Part shown: piece by piece, positions 1-11,932 of the stretch
Numbering within the stretch: position 1 is the stretch's first letter
How the letters are laid out: every line of letters starts with the position of its first letter
Assembly: GCF_020622265.1 (NCBI RefSeq)
Contig: NZ_JACNMQ010000001.1
Location: 806,001 to 870,000 of the forward strand
DNA length: 64,000 nt
Reading direction: 5' to 3'
Source: Halomonas sp. M20
GTDB taxonomy: Bacteria > Pseudomonadota > Gammaproteobacteria > Pseudomonadales > Halomonadaceae
The notes under the pieces: model-generated
What the model saw: the letters and a program-made list of their open reading frames with translations, nothing else
Told to the model about the DNA's origin: nothing
The model's database searches: none
Program-made: the position numbers and the translations under genes

Positions 1-1971
1 CTGATCGAAGATCAGGTGGTGACCGATGTCGGCAGTACCAAGCTGGCGATTCGCGCCGCGGCGAAGCGCGTGTTCGGAAGATTGCCACCCACTATGGTGC
101 TGGGGCACCCGATTGCCGGCTCGGAAAAGAGCGGGGTGGCCGCCTCCAATGCCTCCCTGTATCGGCAGCACAAGGTCATTCTTACCCCTCAGGCTGACAC
201 CGACCCCGACGCCTTGCGGCGTGTCCATGCGTTATGGGCAGCTTGCGGTGCCGAGGTGCTGGAAATGACGGTGGAGCGCCACGATGAGGTGCTGGCGCGT
301 ACAAGTCACTTGCCGCATCTTCTGGCGTTTTCTCTGGTCGATACCCTGGCGCGCCAGGATGAGCGGCTGGAGATTTTTCGCTATGCCGCCGGCGGATTTC
401 GCGATTTTACCCGCATCGCCGGCAGCGATCCGGTCATGTGGCGCGATATCTTCAGCGCCAATCGCGATGCCCTGTTGACGGCATTGGATGACTTCGAGAG
501 TGGTGTCGCACGCTTGAGAAAAGCCATTGAAAGTGGCGATGAGGATGCCCTGCTGTCCACTCTTGATCGGGCTAGTCATGCCCGACACTATTTCGATACG
601 TTACTGAACAAGACGAGATACCAGACAATGGAACCACGTAATGTCCGCTATCGCGCCCGTCCGGGCGGTAGTGTCAGCGGCTCGATCCGAGTGCCCGGCG
701 ACAAGTCGATCTCCCATCGGGCCATCATGCTCGGCGCCCTGGCTGAGGGCGTCACCCAGGTGCAGGGATTTCTCGAAGGCGAGGATAGCCTGGCGACACT
801 GCAGGCCTTTCGCGAAATGGGGGTTGCCATTGAAGGGCCGCACCAGGGGCGTGTGACCATTCATGGCGTTGGCATGCACGGCTTGAAGAAGCCCGCGGGG
901 CCGCTTTATGTAGGCAATGCGGGCACCGCCATGCGCCTGTTCGCCGGGCTGCTGGCCGGGCAATCCTTCGATACCGAGCTGACAGGCGATGCATCGTTGA
1001 CCAAGCGACCCATGGCCCGAGTCGCGGATCCGCTGCGAGAAATGGGCGCGGTCATCGAGACCGCCGCCGATCAGCGTCCGCCGCTTACCATTCGAGGCGG
1101 TCAGCAGTTGAAGGGCATCGTCTACGACATGCCCATGGCCAGCGCTCAGGTCAAGTCCTGCCTGTTGCTGGCCGGTCTTTACGCCGAGGGCGAAACCCGA
1201 GTGCGTGAGCCGGCCCCGACCCGAGACCATACTGAGCGCATGCTCAACGGCTTTGGTTACCCAGTGCAGCGCGAGGGCGATATTGCCTGGCTCGAAGGTG
1301 GCGGTCGTCTAACCGCCGGCCCTATCGATGTACCCTCGGATATCTCCTCGGCGACCTTCTTCCTGGTCGCCGCTGCGATCACGCCGGGGGCGGATCTGAT
1401 GCTTGAGCACGTTGGCATCAATCCGACGCGTATCGGCGTGATCAATATTCTCAAGGCCATGGGAGCGGATCTCGAGTTGATAGATGAGCACGAAGTGGGT
1501 GGCGAGCCGGTAGCCAACATTCACATTCGCTATCGGCCACTTACGGGGATCGACATTCCTGAGGAGCAAGTGCCCCTGGCCATCGATGAGTTTCCGGCGC
1601 TGTTCATCGCTGCCGCCAATGCGGCAGGCACGACTCGACTGAGGGGTGCCGAGGAACTGCGGGTCAAGGAGTCCGATCGGCTTCAGGCCATGGCGGATGG
1701 CTTGAGCACATTGGGTGTCGAGACCACGCTCCATGCGGATGGCATCGATATTTCAGGTCGCGATCAAGACCGGGGAGCCGACGAGCCCAGCTATGGGGGT
1801 GGTCATGTCGATAGCCTGGGCGATCATCGCATTGCCATGTCGTTTGCCATAGCCAGCCTGCGGGCTAGCGATGACATCGTCATTGATGACTGCGCCAATG
1901 TGGCCACCTCGTTTCCCGGCTTCGTCGAGCTGGCACGTCGTGTAGGGCTTAACCTGGAGGAGCAAGCGTGA
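1..1971 (+). CDS. tyrA-aroA: Bifunctional prephenate dehydrogenase / EPSP synthase, 5' truncated
   Basis: The reading frame is open from base 1, so the N-terminus with the nucleotide-binding fold lies outside the window. The first ~200 visible residues are the back part of prephenate dehydrogenase ([18 protein letters not shown], then a helical domain containing [16 protein letters not shown]). From about base 628 ([11 protein letters not shown]) the chain continues into a full EPSP synthase of ~447 residues with [19 protein letters not shown] and RVKESDR, the phosphoshikimate/PEP-site motifs. The protein would make 4-hydroxyphenylpyruvate for tyrosine and catalyse the penultimate chorismate step. 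This fusion is known in pseudomonads and halomonads. The stop overlaps the cmk start by 4 bases, so the genes are probably co-translated. Confidence 0.95.
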   Translation: MIEDQVVTDVGSTKLAIRAAAKRVFGRLPPTMVLGHPIAGSEKSGVAASNASLYRQHKVILTPQADTDPDALRRVHALWAACGAEVLEMTVERHDEVLARTSHLPHLLAFSLVDTLARQDERLEIFRYAAGGFRDFTRIAGSDPVMWRDIFSANRDALLTALDDFESGVARLRKAIESGDEDALLSTLDRASHARHYFDTLLNKTRYQTMEPRNVRYRARPGGSVSGSIRVPGDKSISHRAIMLGALAEGVTQVQGFLEGEDSLATLQAFREMGVAIEGPHQGRVTIHGVGMHGLKKPAGPLYVGNAGTAMRLFAGLLAGQSFDTELTGDASLTKRPMARVADPLREMGAVIETAADQRPPLTIRGGQQLKGIVYDMPMASAQVKSCLLLAGLYAEGETRVREPAPTRDHTERMLNGFGYPVQREGDIAWLEGGGRLTAGPIDVPSDISSATFFLVAAAITPGADLMLEHVGINPTRIGVINILKAMGADLELIDEHEVGGEPVANIHIRYRPLTGIDIPEEQVPLAIDEFPALFIAAANAAGTTRLRGAEELRVKESDRLQAMADGLSTLGVETTLHADGIDISGRDQDRGADEPSYGGGHVDSLGDHRIAMSFAIASLRASDDIVIDDCANVATSFPGFVELARRVGLNLEEQA

Positions 1972-2660
1972 CAAATGCACAAGAGCCGGTGCTGGCCATC
2001 GATGGCCCGGGCGGCGCCGGAAAAGGGACGGTCAGCCGTTTGATTGCAGAGCGGCTGGGTTGGCACTTGCTCGATTCCGGGGCGCTTTATCGTCTGACCG
2101 CGCACGCCGCTGGCAAGCATGGTGTGGCGCTTGATGACGAGGCAGGTCTGGCAGAGCTTGCCGAAACCCTGGACGTGGCTTTTCTCGCTGAAAATGGCAA
2201 TGCTCGGGTCATTCTCGAAGGGGAGGATGTCAGCCGGGCGATTCGTACCGAGGAGACCGGCGAGCGTGCCTCTCGTGTGGCGGTTCTGCAAAGGGTGCGC
2301 GACGCTCTGCTGGATCGTCAGCGGGGCTTTCAAAAATCCCCGGGTCTGGTCGCCGATGGACGGGATATGGGGACGGTGGTTTTCCCCCACGCCACCCTTA
2401 AGATTTTCCTTACCGCATCGGCTCAGGAGCGGGCTCGGCGCCGGTTCTACCAGTTGCAGGAAAGCGGCGTGAATGCTAGTCTATCGAGTCTTTTAAACGA
2501 GATACAGGCTCGGGATGCACGTGACATGCAGCGTGCGGTAGCCCCCCTCAAGGCGGCAAGCGATGCCGTTGAGTTGGATACCACCGAGTTGTCGATACCG
2601 GACGTGGTGGATCGTATTCAGAGGCTACTGGCCGAATCAGGCCTCAAGCCCTCAATTTGA
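1968..2660 (+). CDS. cmk: Cytidylate kinase
   Basis: A 230-residue CMP/dCMP kinase of normal length that phosphorylates CMP to CDP with ATP. It opens with the P-loop [13 protein letters not shown], followed by LLDSGALYR (CMP-binding start) and [13 protein letters not shown], all typical of Cmk. The start is GTG, overlapping the aroA stop (GTGA) and preceded by GGAGG, which fixes the start and implies coupling. The order aroA-cmk-rpsA is widely conserved in gammaproteobacteria. Confidence 0.95.
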   Translation: MTNAQEPVLAIDGPGGAGKGTVSRLIAERLGWHLLDSGALYRLTAHAAGKHGVALDDEAGLAELAETLDVAFLAENGNARVILEGEDVSRAIRTEETGERASRVAVLQRVRDALLDRQRGFQKSPGLVADGRDMGTVVFPHATLKIFLTASAQERARRRFYQLQESGVNASLSSLLNEIQARDARDMQRAVAPLKAASDAVELDTTELSIPDVVDRIQRLLAESGLKPSI

Positions 2661-2851
2661 ATGCTTCGTCAAGCAAACGACACTTCCGGACCCCGTAACG
2701 ATGTCATGATGTAAATCGGTATTTCGTGTGGCAAGCCGATTTGGGTCGAACCAGCGCTAACATCTTCGGGGAACATGTAGATTAGGCCCGCGTTTGCTGG
2801 TGACGCGGAGAAGGCGACAACCGCCATCAACGTTGATTACGTAGGATGCTC

Positions 2852-4528
2852 ATGAGCGAAAGCTTTGCTGAACTGTTTGAACAATCTCTCCAGGATATCA
2901 ATATGGAGCCCGGTGCCATCGTCATGGCCACCGTGGTGGATATCGAGAACGACTGGATCACTGTCAATGCTGGCCTGAAATCCGAGGGCCAGATTCCGGC
3001 TTCTCAGTTCAAGGACGACAATGGCGAGCTGACCATTGGCATCGGTGACGAAGTTAAGGTTGCACTTGAAGCCGTTGAAGATGGTTTCGGTGAAACGCGT
3101 CTGTCCCGTGAAAAGGCCAAGCGTGCCGAAGCCTGGAAGGAACTCGAAGCGGCTTTCGAGAAAGACGAAATCGTCAAGGGTGTGATCAACGGCAAGGTAA
3201 AGGGTGGTTTTACCGTCGATGTCGCCTCCATCCGCGCTTTCCTGCCGGGTTCCCTGGTAGATGTGCGCCCGGTACGCGATACCGCGCACCTGGAAAACAA
3301 GGAACTGGATTTCAAAGTCATCAAGCTCGATCCTAAGCGCAACAACGTGGTGGTTTCGCGTCGCGCCGTGCTTGAAGCTGAAAACAGCGCCGAGCGTGAA
3401 GCGCTGCTGGCAACCCTGCAGGAAGGTCAGCAGATCAACGGTATCGTCAAAAATCTGACCGATTACGGCGCCTTTGTCGATCTGGGCGGCGTCGATGGCC
3501 TGTTGCACATCACCGATATGGCCTGGAAGCGCATCAAGCATCCGAGCGAGATCGTCGGGGTTGGCGATGAAATCAACGTCAAGGTGCTCAAGTTCGACCG
3601 CGAGCGCAATCGCGTATCCCTTGGCTTGAAGCAGCTGGGCGAAGATCCCTGGGTCAACATCAAGGATCGCTATCCGGAAGGCATGAAGGTCAATGCCCAC
3701 GTCACGAATCTGACCGATTACGGCTGTTTCGCCGAGTTGGAAGAGGGTGTAGAGGGTCTGGTTCACGTCTCCGAAATGGACTGGACCAACAAGAACATCC
3801 ATCCCTCCAAGGTCGTTCAGGTGGGAGACGAAGTCGAAGTCATGGTGCTGGATATCGACGAGGAGCGTCGCCGCATCTCTCTGGGTATCAAGCAGTGCAC
3901 CACCAATCCCTGGGAAGACTTCAGCGGTCGTTACAACAAGGGCGATCGTGTCTCCGGCACCATCAAGTCGATCACCGATTTCGGTATCTTCATCGGTCTG
4001 GAAGGCGGTATCGACGGTCTGGTTCACCTGTCCGATATCTCCTGGTCGGAAACCGGTGAGGAAGCCGTGCGTCAGTTCAAGAAGGGCGATGAGGCCGAGG
4101 CTGTCATTCTGTCCATCGATCCTGAGCGCGAGCGTATCTCTCTGGGCATCAAGCAGCTCGAAAGCGATCCGGTCTCCGAGTTCCTGGCGGTCAACGACAA
4201 GGGTGCCATCGTCACCGGTCGTGTCGTCGAGGTCGATGCCAAGGAAGCGCATGTCGAGCTGGCGACCGACGTAGTGGCAGTGCTCAAGGCATCCGAGATC
4301 AGTGCCGATCGCGTCGAAGATGCGCGCAACGTGCTGAGCGAAGGCGACAGTGTCGAGGCTCGTATCCTTGGCGTAGATCGCAAGAATCGCGGCATCACGC
4401 TCTCGATCAAGGCCAAAGACCAGACTGATACCCGTCGCAACATGGGTAAACTGCGCGAACAGGAAGCCGAAAGCGGTGGTCCGACCACCATCGGCGATCT
4501 GATCAAGCAGCAGATGGGTCAGGACTGA
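2852..4528 (+). CDS. rpsA: 30S ribosomal protein S1
   Basis: A 558-residue S1 protein, which binds mRNA on the 30S subunit and helps initiation on structured leaders. Six S1/OB repeats are visible, at roughly 22-87, 105-170, 192-260, 277-347, 364-434 and 451-520. The repeats carry phrases such as [19 protein letters not shown] and [14 protein letters not shown]. The ATG at 2852 ([13 protein letters not shown]) is preferred over the in-frame ATG at 2846, because AGGA lies 5 bases before it and the N-terminus then matches E. coli S1 in length. The gene is followed by a hairpin and a strong terminator. ihfB, the usual next gene, is not here. Confidence 0.97.
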   Translation: MSESFAELFEQSLQDINMEPGAIVMATVVDIENDWITVNAGLKSEGQIPASQFKDDNGELTIGIGDEVKVALEAVEDGFGETRLSREKAKRAEAWKELEAAFEKDEIVKGVINGKVKGGFTVDVASIRAFLPGSLVDVRPVRDTAHLENKELDFKVIKLDPKRNNVVVSRRAVLEAENSAEREALLATLQEGQQINGIVKNLTDYGAFVDLGGVDGLLHITDMAWKRIKHPSEIVGVGDEINVKVLKFDRERNRVSLGLKQLGEDPWVNIKDRYPEGMKVNAHVTNLTDYGCFAELEEGVEGLVHVSEMDWTNKNIHPSKVVQVGDEVEVMVLDIDEERRRISLGIKQCTTNPWEDFSGRYNKGDRVSGTIKSITDFGIFIGLEGGIDGLVHLSDISWSETGEEAVRQFKKGDEAEAVILSIDPERERISLGIKQLESDPVSEFLAVNDKGAIVTGRVVEVDAKEAHVELATDVVAVLKASEISADRVEDARNVLSEGDSVEARILGVDRKNRGITLSIKAKDQTDTRRNMGKLREQEAESGGPTTIGDLIKQQMGQD

Positions 4529-4542
4529 TCTTTTGCCTCAAA

Positions 4543-4570
4543 TTTCTACGCTCTATATAAAGCGTAGAAA
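4543..4570 (+). repeat. Perfect 10-bp hairpin downstream of rpsA
   Basis: TTTCTACGCT and AGCGTAGAAA form perfect 10-base arms around an 8-base AT-rich loop, 15 bases after the rpsA stop and before the main terminator. No T-run follows, so it is more likely an mRNA 3'-end stabiliser or processing site than a terminator. Confidence 0.6.
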
Positions 4571-4592
4571 TGGCGAAAATCTAATGAAAACT

Positions 4593-4623
4593 AACGCGGC
4601 CTCTTCAGAGGCCGCGTTTTTTT
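4593..4623 (+). terminator. Rho-independent terminator of rpsA
   Basis: CGCGGCCTC and GAGGCCGCG pair around a TTCA loop and are followed by seven T residues on the plus strand. It lies between rpsA and the convergent trmJ gene. Confidence 0.9.
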
Positions 4624-4626
4624 GGC

Positions 4627-5352
4627 TTATTCGCTACGCTTTTCGATGGCGCTCAACAAACCGCGCAGAATGGAAAGCTCCTTGCGGCTTGGCTGTGCAC
4701 GGGCGAAGAGGGCATGCAAGTGTTCTTCGGTACGCGCATGAGGCTGGGTGAGAAAGCCGATATCCTTCATGACGCGCTGCAGATGATCGTGAAAATGCGC
4801 CAATTGTTCCTGATTGGGCAATGGGGGCTTGCGGCTTGGTGCCAGCTGGCTATGAGATTCCAGGCGCTGCTGTGCGCGTAATAACTCATAGCAAAGCACC
4901 TGTACTGCCTGAGAGATGTTCAGTACGCCGTAGTCAGGATTGGCGGGAATGCTGACCTGGTGCGTGCAGTGGTGGATTTCGTCATTGGTTAAACCGGAGC
5001 GCTCGCGCCCGAATACCAAGGCTACTGGTTCTTTCTGGGCAACTGCAATGGCATCTTCAGCCATTCGGTCGGGTTCATCGAAATGGGGTAACGGCAAGTT
5101 TCGCAGGCGAGCACTGGCGCCGATCACCTGAACGCAGTCGGCAACCGCCTCGGCCAAGGTAGTCGTGACGGTAGCATTGGTAATGATGTCCTCGGCACCG
5201 GCGGCGAGTCGCGTGGCTTCATCATCAGGAAAACAGCGCGGATTGACCAGTGTCAGTCGGGACAGGCCCATGGTTTTCATGGCCCGAGCGCTGGCACCAA
5301 TATTGCCCGGATGGAAGGTCTGGACGAGAATGATTCGAATGTTGGAAAGCAT
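4627..5352 (-). CDS. trmJ: tRNA (cytidine/uridine-2'-O-)-methyltransferase TrmJ
   Basis: A 241-residue SPOUT-fold methyltransferase that would modify the ribose at position 32 in the tRNA anticodon loop using SAM. The N-terminus LSNIRIILVQTFHPGNIGAS, the middle LVFGRERSGLTNDEI and the knot sequence IPANPDYGVLNISQAVQ are the family signatures. The ATG at 5352 (MLSNIR) is chosen by resemblance to E. coli TrmJ; a GTG three codons earlier is also possible. The C-terminal tail (LSILRGLLSAIEKRSE) fits the TrmJ dimerisation extension. It is convergent with rpsA and shares that terminator region. Confidence 0.92.
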   Translation of the reverse strand: MLSNIRIILVQTFHPGNIGASARAMKTMGLSRLTLVNPRCFPDDEATRLAAGAEDIITNATVTTTLAEAVADCVQVIGASARLRNLPLPHFDEPDRMAEDAIAVAQKEPVALVFGRERSGLTNDEIHHCTHQVSIPANPDYGVLNISQAVQVLCYELLRAQQRLESHSQLAPSRKPPLPNQEQLAHFHDHLQRVMKDIGFLTQPHARTEEHLHALFARAQPSRKELSILRGLLSAIEKRSE

Positions 5353-5429
5353 CGGCTTCACGGGTCGGCATGGTGGAAAATGCCAGTGTACGCGAGCCGT
5401 TGGGCACCTGCAGGTTGGCTTGCGCCATG

Positions 5430-5464
5430 AAAAGAAAAACCCCGCTGAACATGTCAGCGGGGTT
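5430..5464 (-). terminator. Rho-independent terminator of groESL
   Basis: Read on the minus strand, CCCCGCTGA and TCAGCGGGG pair around a 5-base loop and run into TTTTTCTTTT. The structure sits just past the groEL stop. Confidence 0.9.
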
Positions 5465-5510
5465 CGTTGGTCAGGCTAGATTCAGTCGCCTGAGAGGGTC
5501 CGGCTTGGGC

Positions 5511-7169
<1,659 letters not shown>

Positions 7170-7222
7170 TCAGTGCTTGTAAAGAAGTTCGGAGTAATAA
7201 GTATTGCGGCGCCTGCTGCTGA

Positions 7223-7516
7223 TCAGCCTTCCACAACCGCGAGGATGTCGGTTTCGCTCATGATCAGCACTTCTTCACCATCGATTTTCTGCTTCTCGAC
7301 GCCAAAACCTTCCTTGAAGATGACGGTATCGCCGACTTTTACATCCAGAGGGCGTACTTCGCCATTATCGAGGATCCGGCCATTGCCGACAGCGAGAATT
7401 TCACCCCGAGTCGGTTTTTCCTGGGCGTTGCCCGGAAGCACGATGCCGCCAGCGGTTTTTTGCTCTTCTTCGACGCGACGTACAACGACGCGATCGTGCA
7501 AGGGACGGATATTCAT
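7223..7516 (-). CDS. groS: Co-chaperonin GroES (10 kDa)
   Basis: A 97-residue co-chaperonin that caps the GroEL ring. It begins [18 protein letters not shown] and contains the mobile loop ([19 protein letters not shown]) that contacts GroEL. An AGGAGAA ribosome-binding site is readable just upstream on the minus strand. It is the first gene of the groESL operon. Confidence 0.98.
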   Translation of the reverse strand: MNIRPLHDRVVVRRVEEEQKTAGGIVLPGNAQEKPTRGEILAVGNGRILDNGEVRPLDVKVGDTVIFKEGFGVEKQKIDGEEVLIMSETDILAVVEG

Positions 7517-7653
7517 TGCTCACGTTCTCCTAATGGTTTCATGACTCAAAATGCAAAACTCGAAAGCAAAGCTTACGAGATGGAAAGCCTGGCCTTCCAT
7601 TATCGTTGGCCATTCAGTATGTCGCTGAAAGCCATATTTCAATACTGTCCCCT

Positions 7654-7681
7654 TGATGGGGTCGGCAAGATGCCTTTCAAG
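7654..7681 (-). promoter_or_regulatory. Sigma-32-type heat-shock promoter of groESL
   Basis: On the minus strand CTTGAAA (7675-7681) is separated by 13 bases from CCCCATCA (7654-7661). Both boxes and the spacing fit the RpoH consensus (CTTGAAA, 11-16 bases, CCCCAT-T). The site is ~140 bases before groES and just after the fxsA stop, so groESL can be transcribed independently of fxsA. Confidence 0.85.
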
Positions 7682-7699
7682 GGGCGCTGATGAAAAAAA

Positions 7700-8215
7700 T
7701 CAGCGGCGCGGCTCGTCTTTGGAAATGAAGTCGCCCTCTAGTGTCGAAACATTTTCGTGGTCTTTATCAGCACGTTGATCTTCGAAGGATTCGGCATGCT
7801 TGTTGGAAGGTGACTCCCAGCCATCCGCGCCACGTTGATAGCGACTGCTCATGCTATACCCCTGGATTTGAAAAGGGAGGCGTGAGAGCAACTTGCCAAG
7901 TGCGCGTCGGGAAGTGGGTAGTAAGCATAGAAAGCCCAGGGCATCGGAGAGAAAGCCGGGTGCCATGAGTAGAGCGCCACCAAAGATCAAGGCTGCACCG
8001 GTCATTAGCTCATCCGAAGGGATTTCTCCCTGCGCCAAGCGCTGTTGGGCACGTTGAAAAGTGGCGACACCCTCTCGTCGCACCAGATACAAGCCAATGA
8101 ATCCGGTGGCAAGGATCAGCGCAAGGGTGGCCAATAACCCAATCTTCGCGCCTACGGAAAACAGGATCACGAAGTCGAGCAGGGCGAAGAGCGTGAAAGC
8201 GAGAAGAATCGGCAT
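7700..8215 (-). CDS. fxsA: FxsA family membrane protein
   Basis: A 171-residue protein with three to four hydrophobic segments in its first ~115 residues. It carries the FxsA pattern: an N-terminal PILLAFTLFALLDFVILF, the YLVRREG motif after helix two, and LIFGGALLMAPGFLSDALGF. FxsA in E. coli is an inner-membrane protein whose overproduction relieves F-exclusion of phage T7; its normal role is unclear. The last ~50 residues are polar and presumably cytosolic. Position directly upstream of groES is also found in E. coli. Confidence 0.88.
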   Translation of the reverse strand: MPILLAFTLFALLDFVILFSVGAKIGLLATLALILATGFIGLYLVRREGVATFQRAQQRLAQGEIPSDELMTGAALIFGGALLMAPGFLSDALGFLCLLPTSRRALGKLLSRLPFQIQGYSMSSRYQRGADGWESPSNKHAESFEDQRADKDHENVSTLEGDFISKDEPRR

Positions 8216-8388
8216 AGCGGCTCCAGGTCACGGTACTTCTTCAAGGATGGAGGCGGCGGGGGATAATGCAAGTCTTGAAAGGTCAGTAGAAGGGGTTTTT
8301 CAGCGTTCCACAGCCGATGTCCAGGGTAGAAAAGAAGTGTTCTTTGCTTTATGCTGCAGTGCACAAATATTCTAGGGTGGAAGACAAA

Positions 8389-9150
8389 ATGCACATTGAC
8401 GATAAGGTGATTGCAATTACCGGTGGTGCCCAGGGATTGGGGTTAGCCATGGCAAGAATGCTCGGGGAGCGTGGCGCACGTATTGCGTTGATCGACATGG
8501 ATGCCGCGCGGCTCGATCAAGCGATCAGTACGCTGGCGGATTCTCATGTCCAAGCCGAGGCGTTTGTCGCGAACGTGGCCGAGGAGTCCTCCGTGGTTGA
8601 CGTGTTTGCCGATATCCACAAAAAGCTCGGGCCAGTGGCTGGGCTGGTCAGCAATGCGGGCATCACTCGAGATGGGCTGCTCGTCAAGGCCAAGGATGGA
8701 GAAATCGTTTCGACGATGTCATTGGAGCGGTGGCAAGGGGTGATCGATGTCAATCTGACCGGCGTGTTCCTATGTGGTCGTGAAGCTGCCAGACAGATGA
8801 TCGAAACCGACACTCAGGGTGTCATCGTCAATATTTCAAGTATTTCCCGGGCCGGGAACATGGGCCAAAGCAACTACGCTGCTGCCAAGGCGGGTGTTGC
8901 GGCGCTGACCGTGACCTGGGCCAAAGAGCTGGCGCGTTACGGAATACGCGTAGGGGCGGTGGCGCCCGGTTTCATCGAAACGGAAATGACTGCTTCGATG
9001 CGCCCTGAGATTCTGGAAAAAATAACCAAAGGGGTGCCCCTTGGTCGTCTGGGTCTGCCGGAAAATATCGCGGATAGCGTACGCTATATTTTTGAGAACG
9101 ATTATTACAGTGGTCGTGTATTAGAGTGCGATGGTGCGTTGCGTATCTGA
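8389..9150 (+). CDS. Short-chain dehydrogenase/reductase (FabG-like)
   Basis: A 253-residue classical SDR. The cofactor site TGGAQGLG lies at residues ~11-18, SNAG at ~88, and the catalytic set is seen as SSIS followed by YAAAK, with PGFIETEM near the C-terminus. FabG-like proteins reduce 3-oxoacyl-ACP or other carbonyls with NAD(P)H; the substrate cannot be read from sequence. The ATG at 8389 ([13 protein letters not shown]) is preferred over an upstream in-frame ATG at 8317, because the Rossmann fold then starts in the usual place and a purine-rich GGTGGAAG precedes it. It is a single gene, not in a fatty-acid cluster. Confidence 0.85.
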   Translation: MHIDDKVIAITGGAQGLGLAMARMLGERGARIALIDMDAARLDQAISTLADSHVQAEAFVANVAEESSVVDVFADIHKKLGPVAGLVSNAGITRDGLLVKAKDGEIVSTMSLERWQGVIDVNLTGVFLCGREAARQMIETDTQGVIVNISSISRAGNMGQSNYAAAKAGVAALTVTWAKELARYGIRVGAVAPGFIETEMTASMRPEILEKITKGVPLGRLGLPENIADSVRYIFENDYYSGRVLECDGALRI

Positions 9151-9180
9151 ACGTCAAGAACTTGCTCGTTAGCCATTCAA

Positions 9181-9216
9181 GTGCAGCGAGAAGTGCCTGG
9201 GCATTTCTCGCTGCAC
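9181..9216. repeat. Long hairpin between convergent genes
   Basis: GTGCAGCGAGAA pairs perfectly with TTCTCGCTGCAC and the pairing continues inward (GTGCC with GGCAT, one G-T wobble), giving a nearly continuous 17-bp stem with a 2-base tip. It lies between the SDR gene and the convergent ComEA-like gene. There is no T-run on either side, so it may block read-through or protect 3' ends rather than act as a classical terminator. Confidence 0.7.
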
Positions 9217-9229
9217 GACGTAGCGCTAT

Positions 9230-9496
9230 TTAATAAGTAACTTGGTCCCGGAGTGACTCTACGGTCGCATCACCGATACCATTGACTCGGCTCAAATCCT
9301 CTGCGCTAGTGAACGGGCCGCTGGCTTCGCGATCTTCGATGATTGCCTGCGCTTTTGCCTTGCCAATCCCGGGAAGCTGAACCAGTACTTCCGCATCGGC
9401 ACTGTTGATGTTGATATTTTGGGCTTCTTGCGCCAACGCCAAAGAAGCGACGCCAAGAGATAGGCTCAACAAGACTGCCTTCAAAAGTGTTTTCAT
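9230..9496 (-). CDS. ComEA-like helix-hairpin-helix exported protein
   Basis: An 88-residue protein with a signal peptide (KTLLKAVLLSLSLGVASLALA, cleavage near AQA/AQE) followed by a short ComEA-type HhH domain: NINSADAEVLVQLPGIGKAKAQ, then FTSAEDLSRVNGIGDATVESL. HhH domains of this kind bind DNA non-specifically, and in competent bacteria periplasmic ComEA pulls DNA in. The protein consists only of signal plus HhH, like the small ComEA homologues of many gammaproteobacteria. No other competence gene is adjacent. Confidence 0.85.
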   Translation of the reverse strand: MKTLLKAVLLSLSLGVASLALAQEAQNININSADAEVLVQLPGIGKAKAQAIIEDREASGPFTSAEDLSRVNGIGDATVESLRDQVTY

Positions 9497-9711
9497 CTTT
9501 GTTCCTTTTTATGGCTGGGCTGTTTGTACGAAATAGCAACCATATAGTAACAATAAATTTACAAACATGGCAAGAAACGTAAAATTTTGTAAGAAAACAG
9601 CCCGGATGGATGACGATATCTACTCATGTGAGCAACGTCATTGCCCACCTTCGCTGCTCGATTGGAGCAGTACGCTGATATACTGGTGCAAACCTTGTTT
9701 GTGGAGCCGCC

Positions 9712-10428
9712 ATGTCTCTTCCCGCCTCTCCCATAATAATCGCGCTGGATTACCCCTCCATGGATGCGGCCTTGTGCCTGGCGGATCAGCTCGACCCCGT
9801 ACGTTGTCGTGTCAAGGTAGGTAAGGAGCTATTTACCCGTGCTGGCCCGAACGTGGTGGAGGCACTGCACGGACGTGGCTTCGAAGTATTCCTTGACCTT
9901 AAGTTCCACGATATTCCCACGACCGTTGCCGGTGCCGTTCAGGCGGCAGCAGAACAGGGGGTATGGATGGTCAATGTGCATGCCAGTGGTGGGCGGCGAA
10001 TGATGGAGGCAGCTCGTGAGCGATTGGAAACCAATAATCTGACGACTCATCTCATTGCGGTAACGGTGCTTACGAGCATGGAGCGCAGCGATATGATGGA
10101 TATCGGATTAGCGGTCGAGCCCTTCGAGCAGGTCGACAGATTGGCAGCTTTGGCTCAATCCTGTGGCCTGGCAGGTGTCGTATGCTCGCCCCAGGAAACG
10201 TCACACTTGCGCCAAACCTGTGGCGAGGCGTTTCTTAAGGTGACCCCGGGGATACGTCTCGCATCCAGCCAGAGCGACGATCAGCGTCGTACGTTTACAC
10301 CGGATGAGGCGCTGAGTGCCGGCAGTACGCATCTGGTCATTGGTCGCCCTATCACCCAGGCTGAAGACCCCATGGTCGCGCTGGCGGATATCGAGAAGAC
10401 GCTCGTTACTCGCTCTCCAGATCGTTGA
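9712..10428 (+). CDS. pyrF: Orotidine-5'-phosphate decarboxylase
   Basis: A 238-residue TIM-barrel decarboxylase forming UMP, the last de novo pyrimidine step. The active-site segment [13 protein letters not shown] (the D-K-x-D-x-x-D-type motif) is at residues ~62-74, and TPGIR and VIGRPI form the phosphate site. The ATG at 9712 gives a standard N-terminus ([14 protein letters not shown]). The 3' end overlaps the convergent lapB gene by 23 bases, so the two transcripts must overlap. Confidence 0.96.
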   Translation: MSLPASPIIIALDYPSMDAALCLADQLDPVRCRVKVGKELFTRAGPNVVEALHGRGFEVFLDLKFHDIPTTVAGAVQAAAEQGVWMVNVHASGGRRMMEAARERLETNNLTTHLIAVTVLTSMERSDMMDIGLAVEPFEQVDRLAALAQSCGLAGVVCSPQETSHLRQTCGEAFLKVTPGIRLASSQSDDQRRTFTPDEALSAGSTHLVIGRPITQAEDPMVALADIEKTLVTRSPDR

Positions 10429-11590
10429 TCGGTTTGACTGAGCCCCAGCTTCGGCAGCGAGGACAGTGCCAGTGCAGCTGCATGCCCGAAAAGCCGCAAC
10501 GCTGGCATCGAAAGCGGGGCAGGGCATCCAACCGCTTGCTGATATGTTGTTGCAAGAGCGCAATGTTCTCGTGTTGAGGAACACTCCGATCAAGTAGATA
10601 AAGATCCATCAGGTAATCGATACCGCGTAGACTGGGGTTGGCATTGACTTGCTCGACGGCAAACGCGGTTGCCCCAGCGTGATCTCCACGACGTATCATC
10701 GATTGCGCAATCATGATCACGGCGCTGATATGAGGCATGGGCTCGTTCAATAGACGCAAACTCTGTTCCAGGCCCTCTTCGTCCTCGAGTTTTAGATAGG
10801 CATCGCGCAAGGGCTTTAGGACGATAGGAGTGAATCCTTGACTCTGCTCGGGGATGCGCCTCAAAACACGAATTTCAGCCTTGTAATTTCCAGCCTCTCG
10901 CTCGATGTTGGCAAGCAGCCAGTTGGCACGGACGCAGGCAGGATCCGTGGTCAGTGCCTGACGTAGATGCTTGCGTGCCAGAGAGGGGCTGGCCGACTCA
11001 AGATGTTGCTGCGCTAATTCGCAGAGCCAATGGGCAGCCGCCCGCCGCATGTCTTCTTCCTGGCGCATTAGCTGTGGAGAGGCGACGTCCAGTGCTTGCT
11101 GCCATTCTCGCTCGCGTTCGAAAAGATCTACCAGTAAACGTTTTGCAGAGCGACGTATGTCATTATCCTGAGTGTCGCGAATCAACTGCTGAAGAAGACG
11201 TTCGGCACGATCGAGCACACCAAGTTGCAGAAAGTCACGGGACAGTTCCAGCTGGACTTGATCGCTTTGCATTGCGTTCAAAGCAGGACGTGCCAGTAGA
11301 TTCTGATGAATTCTAACGGCACGATCGGCTTCACCGCGACTACGGAAAAGCGCCCCTAGCGCAATATGTGTATCGACAGTATCGCTGTTGACTTCCAATG
11401 CCTGGATGAAGGTCTCGATCGCTCGATCGGGTTGCTCGTTGAGTAGGTAATTGAGCCCGGTGAAGTAATCACGGGGTAGCATGTTCTGCTGCTGCGAATT
11501 ACGCACTAGCGGCACGCGCTGTAGGCGACCCAGCCACCAGCCGATGGCAATTGCCACCACAAGCAACGCCAGCAGCAAGAAATCAAGCAT
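10406..11590 (-). CDS. lapB: Lipopolysaccharide assembly protein LapB (YciM)
   Basis: A 394-residue TPR protein anchored by an N-terminal membrane helix ([17 protein letters not shown]). Tetratricopeptide repeats fill residues ~35-330. The C-terminus is a rubredoxin-like zinc knuckle with two CxxC pairs ([14 protein letters not shown]). In E. coli LapB steers FtsH-mediated turnover of LpxC and so balances LPS and phospholipid synthesis. It directly follows lapA with no gap, and ihfB lies ahead, giving an ihfB-lapA-lapB operon. The 3' end overlaps convergent pyrF; in E. coli lapB and pyrF are co-directional. Confidence 0.93.
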   Translation of the reverse strand: MLDFLLLALLVVAIAIGWWLGRLQRVPLVRNSQQQNMLPRDYFTGLNYLLNEQPDRAIETFIQALEVNSDTVDTHIALGALFRSRGEADRAVRIHQNLLARPALNAMQSDQVQLELSRDFLQLGVLDRAERLLQQLIRDTQDNDIRRSAKRLLVDLFEREREWQQALDVASPQLMRQEEDMRRAAAHWLCELAQQHLESASPSLARKHLRQALTTDPACVRANWLLANIEREAGNYKAEIRVLRRIPEQSQGFTPIVLKPLRDAYLKLEDEEGLEQSLRLLNEPMPHISAVIMIAQSMIRRGDHAGATAFAVEQVNANPSLRGIDYLMDLYLLDRSVPQHENIALLQQHISKRLDALPRFRCQRCGFSGMQLHWHCPRCRSWGSVKPINDLESE

Positions 11591-11896
11591 TTATGGACTT
11601 TCCTTGAACTCCTGGATGCGTAGCCGATCGAGTTCCTTGCGTTGCTGCTGATTGTGACGTTGAGCACGGGTCAATAGGGCGCGCAAGCGTAAGTAGACGC
11701 CGCTCATGGCCAGCATGCCCAGCAGAACGCCAATGGCCAATGTCACCAAGAGCCATAATGACAGCGAGGCGGGAGGCAGTTCCATCCAGATCAGATTGAG
11801 TGGAATCGCTTCCTGATTGTTGACGGCAAAAAGAATGCCTAGCAGCAGCACCAGTAGAAGAATGATGGCTAGCAACAGCCCTTTAAGCCAACGCAT
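11591..11896 (-). CDS. lapA: Lipopolysaccharide assembly protein LapA (YciS)
   Basis: A 101-residue inner-membrane protein with two hydrophobic helices (residues ~5-25 and ~45-68) and a basic, coiled-coil-prone C-terminus (AQRHNQQQRKELDRLR). It fits the LapA/DUF1049 family that partners LapB in LPS control. It sits between ihfB (36 bases upstream) and lapB (immediately downstream). Confidence 0.9.
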   Translation of the reverse strand: MRWLKGLLLAIILLLVLLLGILFAVNNQEAIPLNLIWMELPPASLSLWLLVTLAIGVLLGMLAMSGVYLRLRALLTRAQRHNQQQRKELDRLRIQEFKESP

Positions 11897-11932
11897 AGCG
11901 GTGTCCTTTTGAATTTAGATAACAATTGGGTA

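Noticed and set aside
2837..4252. A 471-codon open frame antisense to rpsA.
   Set aside because: rpsA is unmistakable on the other strand; the antisense frame has no family motifs or ribosome-binding site and is open only because of the strand's codon bias.
9181..9216. Bidirectional rho-independent terminator.
   Set aside because: The stem is excellent, but neither strand has a T-run, so it is listed as a hairpin only.
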